From the NCBI GenBank assembly GCA_003452935.1, contig DMMY01000007.1, positions 1 through 64,000 of the forward strand: a stretch of DNA of 64,000 nt, given 5' to 3'. The position numbers and the translations under genes were made by a program. The DNA comes from Elusimicrobiota bacterium. Its GTDB lineage: Bacteria > Elusimicrobiota > Elusimicrobia > UBA1565 > UBA9628. Numbering within the stretch: position 1 is the first letter of the stretch; each line of letters begins with the position of its first letter. Under the pieces are notes generated by a model. The model searched no databases and was not told the DNA's origin. It was given only the letters and a program-made list of their open reading frames with translations. Shown here piece by piece: positions 16,848 through 24,956 of this stretch.

Positions 16848-17765
16848 ATGGCCTTTCCTCGCCGGACCATGCTCTGTGCGCTCCTGGCTCCGAGTTGCGT
16901 CCAGGCCGCTTTCCTGCCGCCTGCGCTTCAAGCGGCCCCGGCCCTGGACTGGAGTCGGGATCCCTGGACACAGCTGCGCGGCGGCCTCCCCCGCCTGACC
17001 CGGCCCGTGGCCGAGGTCCGGATGCGCGGCATCTCCATTTCTCCTGAGGACGTGCAGCGCATCGGCCGCCTCATCTGGAGAAACGAATGCAACGCAACCC
17101 TGGCCGGTCTCACCTCCTGGAACCAAGGCGAGGAATTCGCATCCTTGGGCATCGGCCATTTCATCTGGTATCCGGCCGGCCCGCACGGCCCCTTTGAGGA
17201 AAGCTTTCCGCCCTTGCTCAAATTTCTCGCGGCCAACGGCTCCGCCATTCCGGATTGGCTCTCGGGCAATCCCGACTGCCCTTGGCCGGACCGCGCCGCC
17301 TTCCATGCGGAGCTGGACTCCAAGCGCATGAGGGAACTGCGCGGCCTGCTGGCCTCGACCATCGCTTTGCAGGCCCGCTTCATCGTCGGTCGCCTGGAAG
17401 CCGCGCTGCCCAAGATCCTGGCCGCCTTGCCCGAAGAGCAGCGCGACCCGGTGCGGGCTCAGTTTTACCGCGTGGCCGCGGAACCTCTCGGCGTCTACGC
17501 GCTGGTCGACTACGTGAACTTCAAAGGCGAGGGCATCTCTCCTTCGGAGCGCTATCGCGGCCAAGGCTGGGGCTTGCTGCAAGTCCTGCAAGGCATGCAG
17601 GGCACGCAGCCGGGACAGGCGGCTCTCGATGAATTCGCCCTTTGCGCGGACCGGGTCCTGACCCGCCGAGTCAAAAACTCGCCGCCCGAGCGCCACGAGG
17701 AACGCTGGCTGCCGGGCTGGCGCGCGCGTCTTGAGACCTACCGCGTCGGCCCCTTAGGCCGGTAG
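16848..17765 (+). CDS. Conserved secreted protein of unknown function
   Basis: A 305-residue protein with a probable signal peptide (1-30). A strongly patterned central region reads IWRNECNATLAGLTSWN, then GEEFASLGIGHFIWYP and GPFEESFP. I have the impression of a conserved family of secreted bacterial proteins with these NEC, GLTSWN and GIGHFIWYP motifs, but I know no established function; the invariant Glu/His/Trp content suggests an enzyme. The C-terminal half carries FKGEGISPSERYRGQGWGLLQVL, which has a lysozyme-like look. It converges with the SafE-like gene, five bases apart. Confidence 0.6.
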   Translation: MAFPRRTMLCALLAPSCVQAAFLPPALQAAPALDWSRDPWTQLRGGLPRLTRPVAEVRMRGISISPEDVQRIGRLIWRNECNATLAGLTSWNQGEEFASLGIGHFIWYPAGPHGPFEESFPPLLKFLAANGSAIPDWLSGNPDCPWPDRAAFHAELDSKRMRELRGLLASTIALQARFIVGRLEAALPKILAALPEEQRDPVRAQFYRVAAEPLGVYALVDYVNFKGEGISPSERYRGQGWGLLQVLQGMQGTQPGQAALDEFALCADRVLTRRVKNSPPERHEERWLPGWRARLETYRVGPLGR

Positions 17766-17770
17766 CCGCA

Positions 17771-18385
17771 TTATCCCAGCATGAGATTCGCGGCCTGGAA
17801 CAGATACCATAATCCCGCCAGGACCAACGCGGCGCGCCCCGCGATCCGAGCCCAGCTGCTGCTCAACCATGGCCATATGCCCAGAACCGGCAGGAGATAG
17901 AGGGACGTCGCGACGAAGAAGGCCCCAAAAAACACCCCTCCGGCCCAGGCGCTGCCCAAGATCAGGGCGCGCATGAGCCCGATAACGAAAGGCGGACAGA
18001 CATTGATGCCCGTGAGCAGTCCCAAGGTGAAAGGCATCCGCGCCGGAGTCATCCAGCGTCCCGCGGCCTGGCACAGGGAAAAGCGCGGCAGGCTCTTGAT
18101 CGCCGCGTAAGCCAGCATCAAGAGGGCCGTAAGCCCCAGGACCAGGCCGAAGAACCAGCCGGGCAAGACCGGCCCGAACGCGCCGCCCAGAGCTCCGGCG
18201 ACGCAGCCCACCGCCAGGTAGGCCAGGAAACGACCGGCCAGGAAACGTCCCAGGGCGGCGAGATTGGCCGCCAGGCCGGGCCGCGCCTCGGAGCACAAAA
18301 GCGGCAACAGCAGCGGCGCGCAGCTCATGAAGCAGTACGGCCCGGTGGAGAGGCCCAGCCAAAACCCTTCGGTCAGGGCGCGCAT
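17771..18385 (-). CDS. TauE/SafE-like (UreH-type) membrane protein
   Basis: A 204-residue polytopic membrane protein with six hydrophobic segments. The first contains GLSTGPYCFMSCAPLLLPLL and the fourth LLTGINVCPPFVIGL; paired Cys/Pro motifs of this kind (CAP...C, NVCPP) occur in the DsbD/CcdA-like UreH/SafE clade linked to thiol, sulfite or metal handling. Exact cargo is unknown. The ATG lies seven bases after a -10 TATCAT, so it looks leaderless. A frame-shifted longer reading (to 18569) is a shadow. Confidence 0.72.
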   Translation of the reverse strand: MRALTEGFWLGLSTGPYCFMSCAPLLLPLLCSEARPGLAANLAALGRFLAGRFLAYLAVGCVAGALGGAFGPVLPGWFFGLVLGLTALLMLAYAAIKSLPRFSLCQAAGRWMTPARMPFTLGLLTGINVCPPFVIGLMRALILGSAWAGGVFFGAFFVATSLYLLPVLGIWPWLSSSWARIAGRAALVLAGLWYLFQAANLMLG

Positions 18386-18392
18386 GAAAGCA

Positions 18393-18421
18393 ATGATACG
18401 CGATTATCTCCGGGATGAAAA
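18393..18421 (-). promoter_or_regulatory. Putative leaderless-type promoter of the SafE-like gene
   Basis: Leftward: TTTTCA (18421-18416), 17-bp spacer, TATCAT (18398-18393), then seven bases to the ATG at 18385. No Shine-Dalgarno sequence. Confidence 0.45.
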
Positions 18422-18500
18422 GAAGCCGCCGCTTCAGAAGGTCGAACTTCCCCCACGTTCCCACTGCAGACGCCCCTCGTCCGAATGGTCGTTCTTTGCT

Positions 18501-18586
18501 CAAAAGCAAAACGATCCGAGAAAGGAGCAAATGAAGGCATTTATTTTGCTTCTGATTGCACAAAAGCAAAGAACCAACAAAGGAGC
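18501..18586 (+). repeat. Imperfect direct repeat with embedded ribosome-site-like motif
   Basis: The block CAAAAGCAAA - 8 to 10 variable bases - AAAGGAGC occurs at 18501-18528 and again at 18561-18586, about 60 bp apart, in an otherwise less G+C-rich stretch. The first copy carries AAAGGAG just ahead of an ATG at 18531. Function unknown. Confidence 0.4.
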
Positions 18587-18785
18587 TGTAATAGCCCCGG
18601 ACCTTTTCGAGGACATATTAGTATCCATTCCATGTACCCAAAGCGCCATCTCCCGCATGGCCTCGTTGCTCAAGCAGCTGAGATTTGATCGCGCGGTCTC
18701 CCCGCTCCGGTTCGTCGATCAAGCGGATCAACCATCCGTCGTCAACCGGGCGCAACGCGAAGAGGACGGCCGGACTTCGCCTTGA
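18531..18785 (+). CDS. Possible small protein, unknown (84 residues)
   Basis: An open frame starting with ATG directly after AAAGGAG (18521-18527, short spacing). The product begins MKAFILLLIAQKQRTNKG and contains TQSAISRMASLLKQLRF, which could form a helix-turn-helix-like pair. Composition is less G+C-rich than neighbours. I do not recognise it. The same frame is open far upstream, overlapping the SafE gene on the other strand, so it could be chance. It ends inside the -35 of the proC promoter. If not a gene, the 485 bases between 18386 and 18870 hold only the promoters, repeat and attenuator listed. Confidence 0.28.
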   Translation: MKAFILLLIAQKQRTNKGAVIAPDLFEDILVSIPCTQSAISRMASLLKQLRFDRAVSPLRFVDQADQPSVVNRAQREEDGRTSP

Positions 18786-18810
18786 CGCCCGCGTCCAATC
18801 CTGTTATGAT
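18782..18810 (+). promoter_or_regulatory. Promoter of proC-rnd
   Basis: TTGACG (18782-18787), 17-bp spacer, TATGAT (18805-18810). Predicted start near 18817, giving a leader of about 54 nt that holds the hairpin/T-run at 18830-18855 and a GGAGG site. Confidence 0.7.
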
Positions 18811-18829
18811 CACTGCACGACGCCCGGAC

Positions 18830-18855
18830 CGCCGACGAGGCTTCCGGCGTTTTTT
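18830..18855 (+). terminator. Attenuator-like hairpin with T-run in the proC leader
   Basis: CGCCG, 10-base loop, CGGCG, then six T residues (18850-18855). It lies downstream of the proC promoter and 15 bases upstream of the proC ATG, so it would stop transcripts before proC unless overcome. The stem is short. Alternatively it ends the small frame at 18531-18785. Confidence 0.45.
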
Positions 18856-18870
18856 GGTTTTGGAGGAACG

Positions 18871-19695
18871 ATGCTGTCCAACAAGCAGATCGCGGTCGTG
18901 GGCGCGGGGCACATGGGAACGGCCCTCATCGGCGGCATGCTGCGCGCCAAGCTCACGCTCCCCAAGAATGTCACCGCCGCGCGCCGCAACCCGGAGGCCT
19001 TGGCCAGCCTCAAGAAGCAGTGGGGGGTCAACACGACCACGGACAACAAGAAGGCCGTCTCCGCCGCGGACATCATCATCCTGGCGGTCAAGCCCCAGGT
19101 CTCGCCGCAGGTCCTCGTGGAGATCGCCCCCTTGGTCAAACCCGCGCAGCTCGTGGTCAGCCTCATGGCCGGAATCACCACCAAGACCATCTCCCAGAAG
19201 CTCGGCCAGCCCTGCCCGATCGTGCGCGCCATGCCCAACACCCCGTGCCTCGTCGACGCCGGAGCGACCGCCATCGCCGCGGGCGCGCACGCCGGGGAGA
19301 AGGACCTGGCCCTGGCCGAGCGCATCTTCTCTTCGGTAGGCCAGGTCGTGATCCTGCCCGAGACGGCCATGGACGCCGTGACCGGGCTTTCCGGCACGGG
19401 TCCGGTCTATATCTTCATGGTCATCGAGGCCATGATAGACGGCGGCGTCAAGATGGGCATCCCCCGCGACGTCGCCGCCAAGCTGGCCGCCCAGACCGTG
19501 CTGGGCGCGGCCAAACTGGTCATCGAGACCGGCCGCCATCCCGCTATCCTCAAAGACGAGGTCACGACCCCGGGCGGCACGGCCATCAACGCCATTCACA
19601 TGCTCGAGACCAAGGGCCTGCGCAGCGTGCTCATAGACGCCATCGTCACCGCCACGCAAAGATCGCAGGAGCTCAGCCGTCTCTATGGCGACTAG
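18871..19695 (+). CDS. proC: Pyrroline-5-carboxylate reductase
   Basis: A 274-residue enzyme making proline from pyrroline-5-carboxylate with NAD(P)H. It has the Rossmann motif VVGAGHMGTALIGGM near the N-terminus, AVKPQ, the MPNTPCLV substrate loop, and the signature LSGTGPVYIFMVIEAMIDGGVKMG with DEVTTPGGT near the C-terminus. Length is normal. The ATG follows GGAGG (18862-18866). A longer in-frame reading upstream passes through the leader and is rejected. The stop abuts the ATG of rnd, so the two are cotranscribed. Confidence 0.95.
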   Translation: MLSNKQIAVVGAGHMGTALIGGMLRAKLTLPKNVTAARRNPEALASLKKQWGVNTTTDNKKAVSAADIIILAVKPQVSPQVLVEIAPLVKPAQLVVSLMAGITTKTISQKLGQPCPIVRAMPNTPCLVDAGATAIAAGAHAGEKDLALAERIFSSVGQVVILPETAMDAVTGLSGTGPVYIFMVIEAMIDGGVKMGIPRDVAAKLAAQTVLGAAKLVIETGRHPAILKDEVTTPGGTAINAIHMLETKGLRSVLIDAIVTATQRSQELSRLYGD

Positions 19696-20853
19696 ATGAC
19701 GACCCCGCCTCGCCGGACTGACAACGTCCCCCCCGCGACCCTGGTGACGGCCAGGGAACATCTGGAGGAGGTCGTCTGCGAGCTGCGTCAGGAACCCCGC
19801 CTCGCCCTCGACACCGAGTCCAACGGCTTCTACGCCTACCAGGAGAAAGTCTGCCTGGTGCAGATATCGTCGGCTCGGGAAGATTTCGTTATCGATCCCA
19901 TCGCGATCCGGGATCTCTCGGCGCTGGCCGCGGTCACCGAGGACCCCCGCATCGAAAAGGTCTTCCACGCGGGAGAGTACGACATCCTCTGCCTCAAGCG
20001 CGACTACGGATTCCGTTTCGCCAATCTATTCGACACCATGATCGCGGGCCGCATCCTGGGAGTCAAGGAGCTGGGCCTGGCCGCGGCCATTCAACGCCAT
20101 TTCGGGTTGACCCTCTCCAAGAAGCTCCAGCGCGCGGATTGGGGCCGGCGCCCGCTCAGCGACGAGCATTTCCGCTACGCCCAGTTCGACACCCACTTTC
20201 TCCTGGATCTCGCCGACATCCTCAAGGCCCAGCTGCAGGAAAAGGGCCGGGCCGAGGACGCGGCCGAGGCCTGCGCGCAGCTGGCCCTGCTGCGCCCCGT
20301 GGTGAGGACCTTCGATCCCGAGGGTTTCTGGCGCCTGGCCGGCCGCAACCGTCTCTCCGGGCCGCAGCTCGCCTGCCTCAAGGAGATATATCTTCTGCGC
20401 GAACGCCACGCGCGAGTGCTCGACCGCGCGCCTTTCCGGGTCATGGCCGAGGACCTTATGGTGCGCCTGGCCTTGGCCCTGCCCTCATCCGAATCCGAGG
20501 TGGCCCGGGTGCGGGGCATGTCGCCCTACCTTTTGCGCAAATTCGCCGGCGCCATATGCGAAGCCGTGGCCCGCGGCCTGGCTTGTGAGCCGCCCTCCCA
20601 GCCGCCGCGCTCCTCCAGCCGCCGCAGCGGCAAGGAGCGCCGCCTTTTCGAGGAGCTGCGCCAATGGCGCAAGGCGCAAGCCGCGAGGGAAGGGGTGGAG
20701 CCGGTCGTTATCCTGGACAGCGAATCTCTCCAGGAGATAGCCGGCCGCGCCGCCGCCCAGGAGGCAGACCCTCTCGAGGGACTATCCGAACTCAAGCGCC
20801 AGCGCTACGGGACGCAGCTGCAGAGCATGCTCAAGCCCTACTCGTCGCCTTGA
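19696..20853 (+). CDS. rnd: Ribonuclease D
   Basis: A 385-residue 3'-5' exoribonuclease. The DEDDy catalytic domain shows LALDTES (D39, E41), HAGEYD (D96) and YAQFDTHFLL (Y161, D165). An HRDC-type helical domain follows (about 215-300, with RDRAPFRVM-like helices), then a basic/acidic tail. Its role is tRNA 3'-end maturation and RNA turnover. It begins immediately after the proC stop. The 3' end overlaps the convergent tonB gene by 16 bases. Confidence 0.9.
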   Translation: MTTPPRRTDNVPPATLVTAREHLEEVVCELRQEPRLALDTESNGFYAYQEKVCLVQISSAREDFVIDPIAIRDLSALAAVTEDPRIEKVFHAGEYDILCLKRDYGFRFANLFDTMIAGRILGVKELGLAAAIQRHFGLTLSKKLQRADWGRRPLSDEHFRYAQFDTHFLLDLADILKAQLQEKGRAEDAAEACAQLALLRPVVRTFDPEGFWRLAGRNRLSGPQLACLKEIYLLRERHARVLDRAPFRVMAEDLMVRLALALPSSESEVARVRGMSPYLLRKFAGAICEAVARGLACEPPSQPPRSSSRRSGKERRLFEELRQWRKAQAAREGVEPVVILDSESLQEIAGRAAAQEADPLEGLSELKRQRYGTQLQSMLKPYSSP

Positions 20854-21593
20854 AGCCGGAAGATGATGGCTTGATTGAGCTTGACCGGCACCGGCCCGTT
20901 GCGTCCCAGCGCCGGCGAAAAAAGCATCCGGCGGGCCACTTCACGCGCCGCCGCGTCGAAAGCCGCGCCGCCTGACTGCGCGATGTCGACGGGATCGACC
21001 CGGCCGTCGATTCCGATGTGCAAGGTCACGAGGACCGAGCCCTCGCGGCCCGCGCGGCGCTCGATCTCCGGGTAAAAGCGCCTCAGATTGGCCAGAAGCT
21101 CGTCCCGGTTCAAAAGCCGGGGCAGCTGCATGAGCCCGGAGCCTCCGGGACCGGTGCCTCCGGGAACCCCGTCGTCCGCGCCGAAGCCGGAGCCTCCGAT
21201 CTTGGCCGCGGTGCCTGTGCCCGTAGGCGTGCCGCCCGGGGTCGGCGCCGGCTCCGCGGGCTTCTCCACCGCTTTGGTTTTCGGTCCGGGCAGCACCCAG
21301 TCCTTGGGCGGAGCGGCGGCCGGATCCGGGATTTTCGGCGGGGCATTGGTTTCCGCCGGCAAAGGCAGGCCCTTGGCTTGCGGCACGAGCCGTTTGGGCG
21401 CTCCCAACTTGGCCGGTCCGCCGCCCAGAAGGGGCACGGTCAAGTCGACCTCGATAAGCGGCGGGGTGCGGGAGAAAGATCTCGGAAAGAGGCGGCCTCC
21501 CAGAAGCAATAAAAAATGAGCGGCAAAGGAGACGGCCAAACACTTTTGGAAGAGATTGGCCCCGCCCCAGGAGAACGGCGCTTGCCCCCTCAA
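20838..21593 (-). CDS. tonB: TonB-type energy transducer
   Basis: A 251-residue protein: an N-terminal cytoplasmic stub, one membrane anchor (about 14-36), a long Pro/Gly/Ala-rich periplasmic linker (about 60-160), and a C-terminal TonB domain with YPEIERRAGREGSVLVTLHIG and VARRMLFSPAL. It transmits proton-motive energy from ExbB/ExbD to outer-membrane receptors. The start is TTG (21593) after a G-rich stretch. It is the last gene of the HEAT-HEAT-exbB-exbD-tonB operon. No TonB-dependent receptor is in the window. Confidence 0.88.
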   Translation of the reverse strand: MRGQAPFSWGGANLFQKCLAVSFAAHFLLLLGGRLFPRSFSRTPPLIEVDLTVPLLGGGPAKLGAPKRLVPQAKGLPLPAETNAPPKIPDPAAAPPKDWVLPGPKTKAVEKPAEPAPTPGGTPTGTGTAAKIGGSGFGADDGVPGGTGPGGSGLMQLPRLLNRDELLANLRRFYPEIERRAGREGSVLVTLHIGIDGRVDPVDIAQSGGAAFDAAAREVARRMLFSPALGRNGPVPVKLNQAIIFRLQGDE

Positions 21594-21602
21594 CTGCCCC
21601 CC

Positions 21603-22004
21603 CTACTTGGGCTTGACCTCAAGCCCGATCTTGCGCACGCCCGCGCCGCGGATCACGTCGAGAAGTCCCACGATTTCCCCATAAGGGACGCTTTGGTCCG
21701 CGCGCAGGGCCACGCGCACATCGGCCGAAGAGGCGCTCAAACCCTTGAGAAATCGGCCCAGTTCCTCCCGGGTCACGAGCTTGCCGGAAAGGTAGACCTC
21801 CCGCTGGGCGTTGAGCATCACCTGCAAGGCCTCGGTGGCCGCCTTCTCGTGCTGGGCGGCCTTGGGCAGGTCCACTTTCATGGCGCGATTGTGGATCAGG
21901 GGCGCGGTGGCCATGAAGATGATGAGGACCACGAGTATGATGTCCACCAGGGGAGTGACATTGATCCCGGTAATCGACGTTTCATCCGAACTCGTGGAAG
22001 CCAT
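21603..22004 (-). CDS. exbD: ExbD/TolR biopolymer transport protein
   Basis: A 133-residue protein with a short cytoplasmic N-terminus (SITGINVTPLVD), a single transmembrane helix (about 20-40) carrying the conserved Asp (NVTPLVDIILVVLIIFM), and a periplasmic domain ending in DVIRGAGVRKIGLEV. Partner of ExbB in the proton-driven motor. The ATG at 22004 follows AGGAG; a longer frame runs into exbB and is rejected. TonB follows after nine bases. Confidence 0.93.
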   Translation of the reverse strand: MASTSSDETSITGINVTPLVDIILVVLIIFMATAPLIHNRAMKVDLPKAAQHEKAATEALQVMLNAQREVYLSGKLVTREELGRFLKGLSASSADVRVALRADQSVPYGEIVGLLDVIRGAGVRKIGLEVKPK

Positions 22005-22009
22005 GGCTC

Positions 22010-22642
22010 CTAGCCGCGGCCCGCGTGCTGCGCCCGGACCTGGGCCAGGAGTATGCGGCCCAGGGCTTCGGTCTGGCTCATGAGGTCCTTGGCCTTTCCC
22101 GATAGGTAATTGAAGCTCACGACGCAAGGAATGGCCACGAAAAGACCAACGGCCGTCGCCACCAAGGCCTCGGAAAGGCCCTGCATGACCACCTCGGGAC
22201 CGGACCCGCTCTGGGAAAGGTCATGAAAAGCCTTGATGACGCCCAGCACCGTGCCGAAGAGGCCCACGAACGGGGCGTTGTTGCCCAGTGTGCCCAGGAT
22301 GAGCAGGCGCTTCTCCAAGCCCCGCTTCTCCACCAGCGTGGCCGCGACCAGATGATCCTCCACTCCGGCCGGCCCGTGCTGGGCCTGGGCCAAACCCGCC
22401 TGCAGTATGCGGGCCGAGGCCCCGGGATGGCGGCGCACGGTCTTTTCGAGCTCGGACAGCTCTTTGGCGCCGACGCCGCGCAGCAGGAAGGCGTCGAGAG
22501 CGTCGAGCTCGCGCTCCTCGCGCCGCAGCAGGATGGCCCGCTCCACGATCACCGCCGCGGCCAGCACCGAGCAGAGCAGCAGAATGTAGATAACCCAATC
22601 GCCGCCGGTCAAGGCCAATGTCGTCAGGATTTTCAGATCCAT
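22010..22642 (-). CDS. exbB: ExbB/TolQ/MotA-family proton channel subunit
   Basis: A 210-residue inner-membrane protein with three transmembrane helices: the first near residues 14-34, the second and third around LLILGTLGNNAPFVGLFGTVLGVI and SEALVATAVGLFVAIPCVVSFNYL. The GLFGTV motif and T/A pattern are typical of the family. It forms the stator with ExbD. The TAG stop lies five bases before exbD. It follows the second HEAT gene by one base. Confidence 0.94.
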   Translation of the reverse strand: MDLKILTTLALTGGDWVIYILLLCSVLAAAVIVERAILLRREERELDALDAFLLRGVGAKELSELEKTVRRHPGASARILQAGLAQAQHGPAGVEDHLVAATLVEKRGLEKRLLILGTLGNNAPFVGLFGTVLGVIKAFHDLSQSGSGPEVVMQGLSEALVATAVGLFVAIPCVVSFNYLSGKAKDLMSQTEALGRILLAQVRAQHAGRG

Positions 22643-22643
22643 G

Positions 22644-23480
22644 TCATTTATCCGCGAATTTCTGAAGATTCAGGAGGGCCGAGCACATCTCCGCCCGGAC
22701 CGCCTGGTGAGCCTCGTAAGAAAGCCAGAGAAGTATCTTCCGATACTCATCGGCGCCGCCCATCTCGCCCAGATAGCGGATGGACATGGCGCGCACGAAC
22801 CAATCCGCGTGCTGGGCCAGGCGCAGAAGGATCTCCCGGCCGTAAATGTCTCCCATGCGCCACATGCCGGCAGCGGCGTAAATCTGCACCGCCAAAGAAC
22901 TGTCGGTGCGCGCCGCGTTGCCCACCTGGAATTGGACGGCCGGGTTGTCCATGATCAAAAGCGCCTCCAAGGCCCCGAAGCGCACGGTGATGTTGGGATC
23001 CAGCAGGGCGCCTTGAAAGAGCGGGAGATAACGCAGATCGCGGGTGTAGGCCAGGGCCACCATGGCCGCCGCGCGGGTCTGGACATTGGAGCCCTGGCGC
23101 ACCGTCTTCTCCAGTTCCGACGCGAGAGACAGGTCGGTCACCCCGGCCAGGCCCTCGGTCAGAAGAAAGCCCAGCTCCGTATAGCGGGTCTTGAGCTTGT
23201 AGCCGGTGACCGTGGACAGCTTGCTCAGGTTGCCGACCGAGGCGTCGAGAGCGGCCAGGGAATCCGGCCTGGCGTCCTGCCTCTGCTGGAGCAGGCGCAG
23301 AAGGTGCTGGTTGATCTGGGGATCGATGGCCAAGGGCTTCTTGATCTTCAGGCGCGGCGCCGTGATGACCAGAGGCTCGAGCTGCAGGGCGTTGAGATCC
23401 ATGGCCAAACTGGGAGTCTGCGCGGCCAGGGGCTGCGCCAGAGCCAGCGACACGACCAACCAGACGCGGAGAGTCTTCAT
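22644..23480 (-). CDS. Secreted HEAT-repeat protein, paralogue 2
   Basis: A 278-residue protein with a signal peptide (MKTLRVWLVVSLALAQPLAA), a linker, and HEAT-like helical repeats from about residue 100 (MVALAYTRD, FGALEALLIMD, VQIYAAAGMWRMGD, VRAMSIRYLGEMGG). The order and spacing of these motifs parallel those of the upstream lipoprotein (e.g. VRAMxxRYLGExGGAxxY in both), showing a tandem duplication. The ATG overlaps the stop of that gene (ATGA) and the next gene, exbB, follows at once. The context points to a TonB/ExbB-associated periplasmic complex. Confidence 0.75.
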   Translation of the reverse strand: MKTLRVWLVVSLALAQPLAAQTPSLAMDLNALQLEPLVITAPRLKIKKPLAIDPQINQHLLRLLQQRQDARPDSLAALDASVGNLSKLSTVTGYKLKTRYTELGFLLTEGLAGVTDLSLASELEKTVRQGSNVQTRAAAMVALAYTRDLRYLPLFQGALLDPNITVRFGALEALLIMDNPAVQFQVGNAARTDSSLAVQIYAAAGMWRMGDIYGREILLRLAQHADWFVRAMSIRYLGEMGGADEYRKILLWLSYEAHQAVRAEMCSALLNLQKFADK

Positions 23481-24301
23481 GGCGATTTCTTGGGGAAAAG
23501 CTTGAGCGCCGCGATGCAATATTCGGCCACCACGAAATCGTTGTTCGTTTCACGGCCGATGCGCGAGACCATAAGGTCGTAGTCCTCGGCTCCGCCGAAT
23601 TCTCCCAGATAGCGCGCCGCCATGGCGCGCACCAGCCAGCTGTAATGATCCAGGAAGGCGCGCAGCCGCAAGGCTCCGCCCGAGTCGCCCAGGCGGGCCA
23701 GGGCGCCCGCCGCGTAGACGCGCAGGAGGGGTTCCGAGTCTCTTTCCGCGGCCAAGGTGAAGAGCGGCATGGCCTTATCAGGATGGTCCCACGCCAAGAG
23801 CGCGTCCAAGGCCCCGAAACGCACGGCCGGATCCAGGTGGAAGAGGGCCTCTCGAAAGACCTCGAAATGGACCGAGTCATGGGCGCCGGCCAAAGCCACC
23901 AAGGCCGCGGCCCGGGCCTCGCCGTTGGAATCCCAGCGGGCCAACGTGATGAGGCGCTCGCGAAATACGGGGTCCGCGTTGCGCGAGAGCGCCTCGGCCA
24001 AGGGCACGCCGAGATTGAGGTAGCGGTTGCGCAGCGCATAGCCGATGGGGGAGCCCAAGAGCAGCAGGTCAGCCAAGGGCGTGCCCTGGGTCTGGCTGAG
24101 ATCCACCTTGAACCGGTCCTTGCTTTGGACCAAGTCCACCAGAGCGGTGGATATCTGGGCGTCGGTCTTGATCGGCGCCGGAGCCCCGGGCGAAGCCAGC
24201 GGCGGGTTGCCCAGTTGGACATGGGGCAAGGTCGGTATCGAGCCGCATCCACCCAGCAACAGCGCCGCGGCCAGGGACCCTGCCCAGCGCGCGTTCTTCA
24301 T
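23477..24301 (-). CDS. HEAT-repeat lipoprotein, paralogue 1
   Basis: A 274-residue protein with a lipobox LLLGGC (Cys19), a short Pro-rich linker, then HEAT-like repeats (LVALAGAHD, FGALDALLAWD, RVYAAGALARLGD, VRAMAARYLGEFGG). Anchoring would be in the inner or outer membrane facing the periplasm. It is first in the operon ahead of its paralogue and exbB-exbD-tonB. A -10 TAGAAT lies six bases before the ATG (leaderless type). Confidence 0.78.
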   Translation of the reverse strand: MKNARWAGSLAAALLLGGCGSIPTLPHVQLGNPPLASPGAPAPIKTDAQISTALVDLVQSKDRFKVDLSQTQGTPLADLLLLGSPIGYALRNRYLNLGVPLAEALSRNADPVFRERLITLARWDSNGEARAAALVALAGAHDSVHFEVFREALFHLDPAVRFGALDALLAWDHPDKAMPLFTLAAERDSEPLLRVYAAGALARLGDSGGALRLRAFLDHYSWLVRAMAARYLGEFGGAEDYDLMVSRIGRETNNDFVVAEYCIAALKLFPKKSP

Positions 24302-24307
24302 AGTTGT

Positions 24308-24313
24308 ATTCTA
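24308..24313 (-). promoter_or_regulatory. -10 TAGAAT six bases before the HEAT lipoprotein ATG
   Basis: Leftward TAGAAT (24313-24308), then six bases to the ATG at 24301, with no Shine-Dalgarno sequence. No convincing -35 is seen. It lies just after the DUF47 stop. Confidence 0.35.
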
Positions 24314-24341
24314 GATAATATCAAACCGTCAGCGCCCGCCA

Positions 24342-24956
24342 TCAGGTCATTTTCACGACGATATCGCCGATGATGTCCGCGGCCTCGTCGCCGCGGTCGG
24401 CGGCATTGGACATGTGCCGGTAAAGCTCGCGCAGCTTGAGGATCTCGACCACGTCCGGGTTCTTGAAAAGCTCGGCCAGGGCTTCCCGATAGCGGTGCTC
24501 CACGAAATTTTCCGCCTTCTTGGCCCGTATGATGTGCTGCTGGCAGACATTGGGATGGGTCATGATAAGCGGTATGGCGGCGGCTATCTCCTTGCCCGCC
24601 TCGCAAAGGCCCTCGGCCATGCGCCTGAGATGATCGTTGCTCTTGGCCTCGAAAAGGGTCATTTCCTCCACCGTGGATTTGGCGTAGTCGATCATATCGT
24701 CGATGGCGCGGGAGAGGGCGTAGATATCCTCGCGGTCGAACGGCGTCACGAAGGAGAGATTGAGCTCCTCGATGAGCAGCCGGCGCATCTCGTCGGCCTC
24801 CTCCTCGAGAAGCATGACCTTCTTGCCCTTCTCGACCGTCGGGTCCTGCACGTACTCCTGCAGGGCCTCCAAGCCTTCGGCCGTCTTTTCCGCCTGCTCC
24901 TTGAGCATTTTCACGAAATCCCGCTTGGGCGGAAAAAAAATATCGCGCAGTCCCAT
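24342..24956 (-). CDS. PhoU-like DUF47 phosphate transport accessory protein
   Basis: A 204-residue all-helical cytosolic protein of the DUF47/PhoU-like family (start MGLRDIFFPPKRDFVKML, inner motifs EEEADEMRR, DREDIYALSRAIDDMIDY, AADRGDEAADIIGDIVVK). Members pair with Pit phosphate carriers and probably regulate them; Glu/Asp clusters may bind metal. It starts next to the pit stop, so the pair is cotranscribed. Confidence 0.9.
   Translation of the reverse strand: MGLRDIFFPPKRDFVKMLKEQAEKTAEGLEALQEYVQDPTVEKGKKVMLLEEEADEMRRLLIEELNLSFVTPFDREDIYALSRAIDDMIDYAKSTVEEMTLFEAKSNDHLRRMAEGLCEAGKEIAAAIPLIMTHPNVCQQHIIRAKKAENFVEHRYREALAELFKNPDVVEILKLRELYRHMSNAADRGDEAADIIGDIVVKMT

Noticed and set aside
17754..18569. 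271-codon minus-strand frame overlapping the SafE-like gene
   Set aside because: Frame-shifted reading; only the 17771-18385 frame has membrane segments and the CxP motifs.
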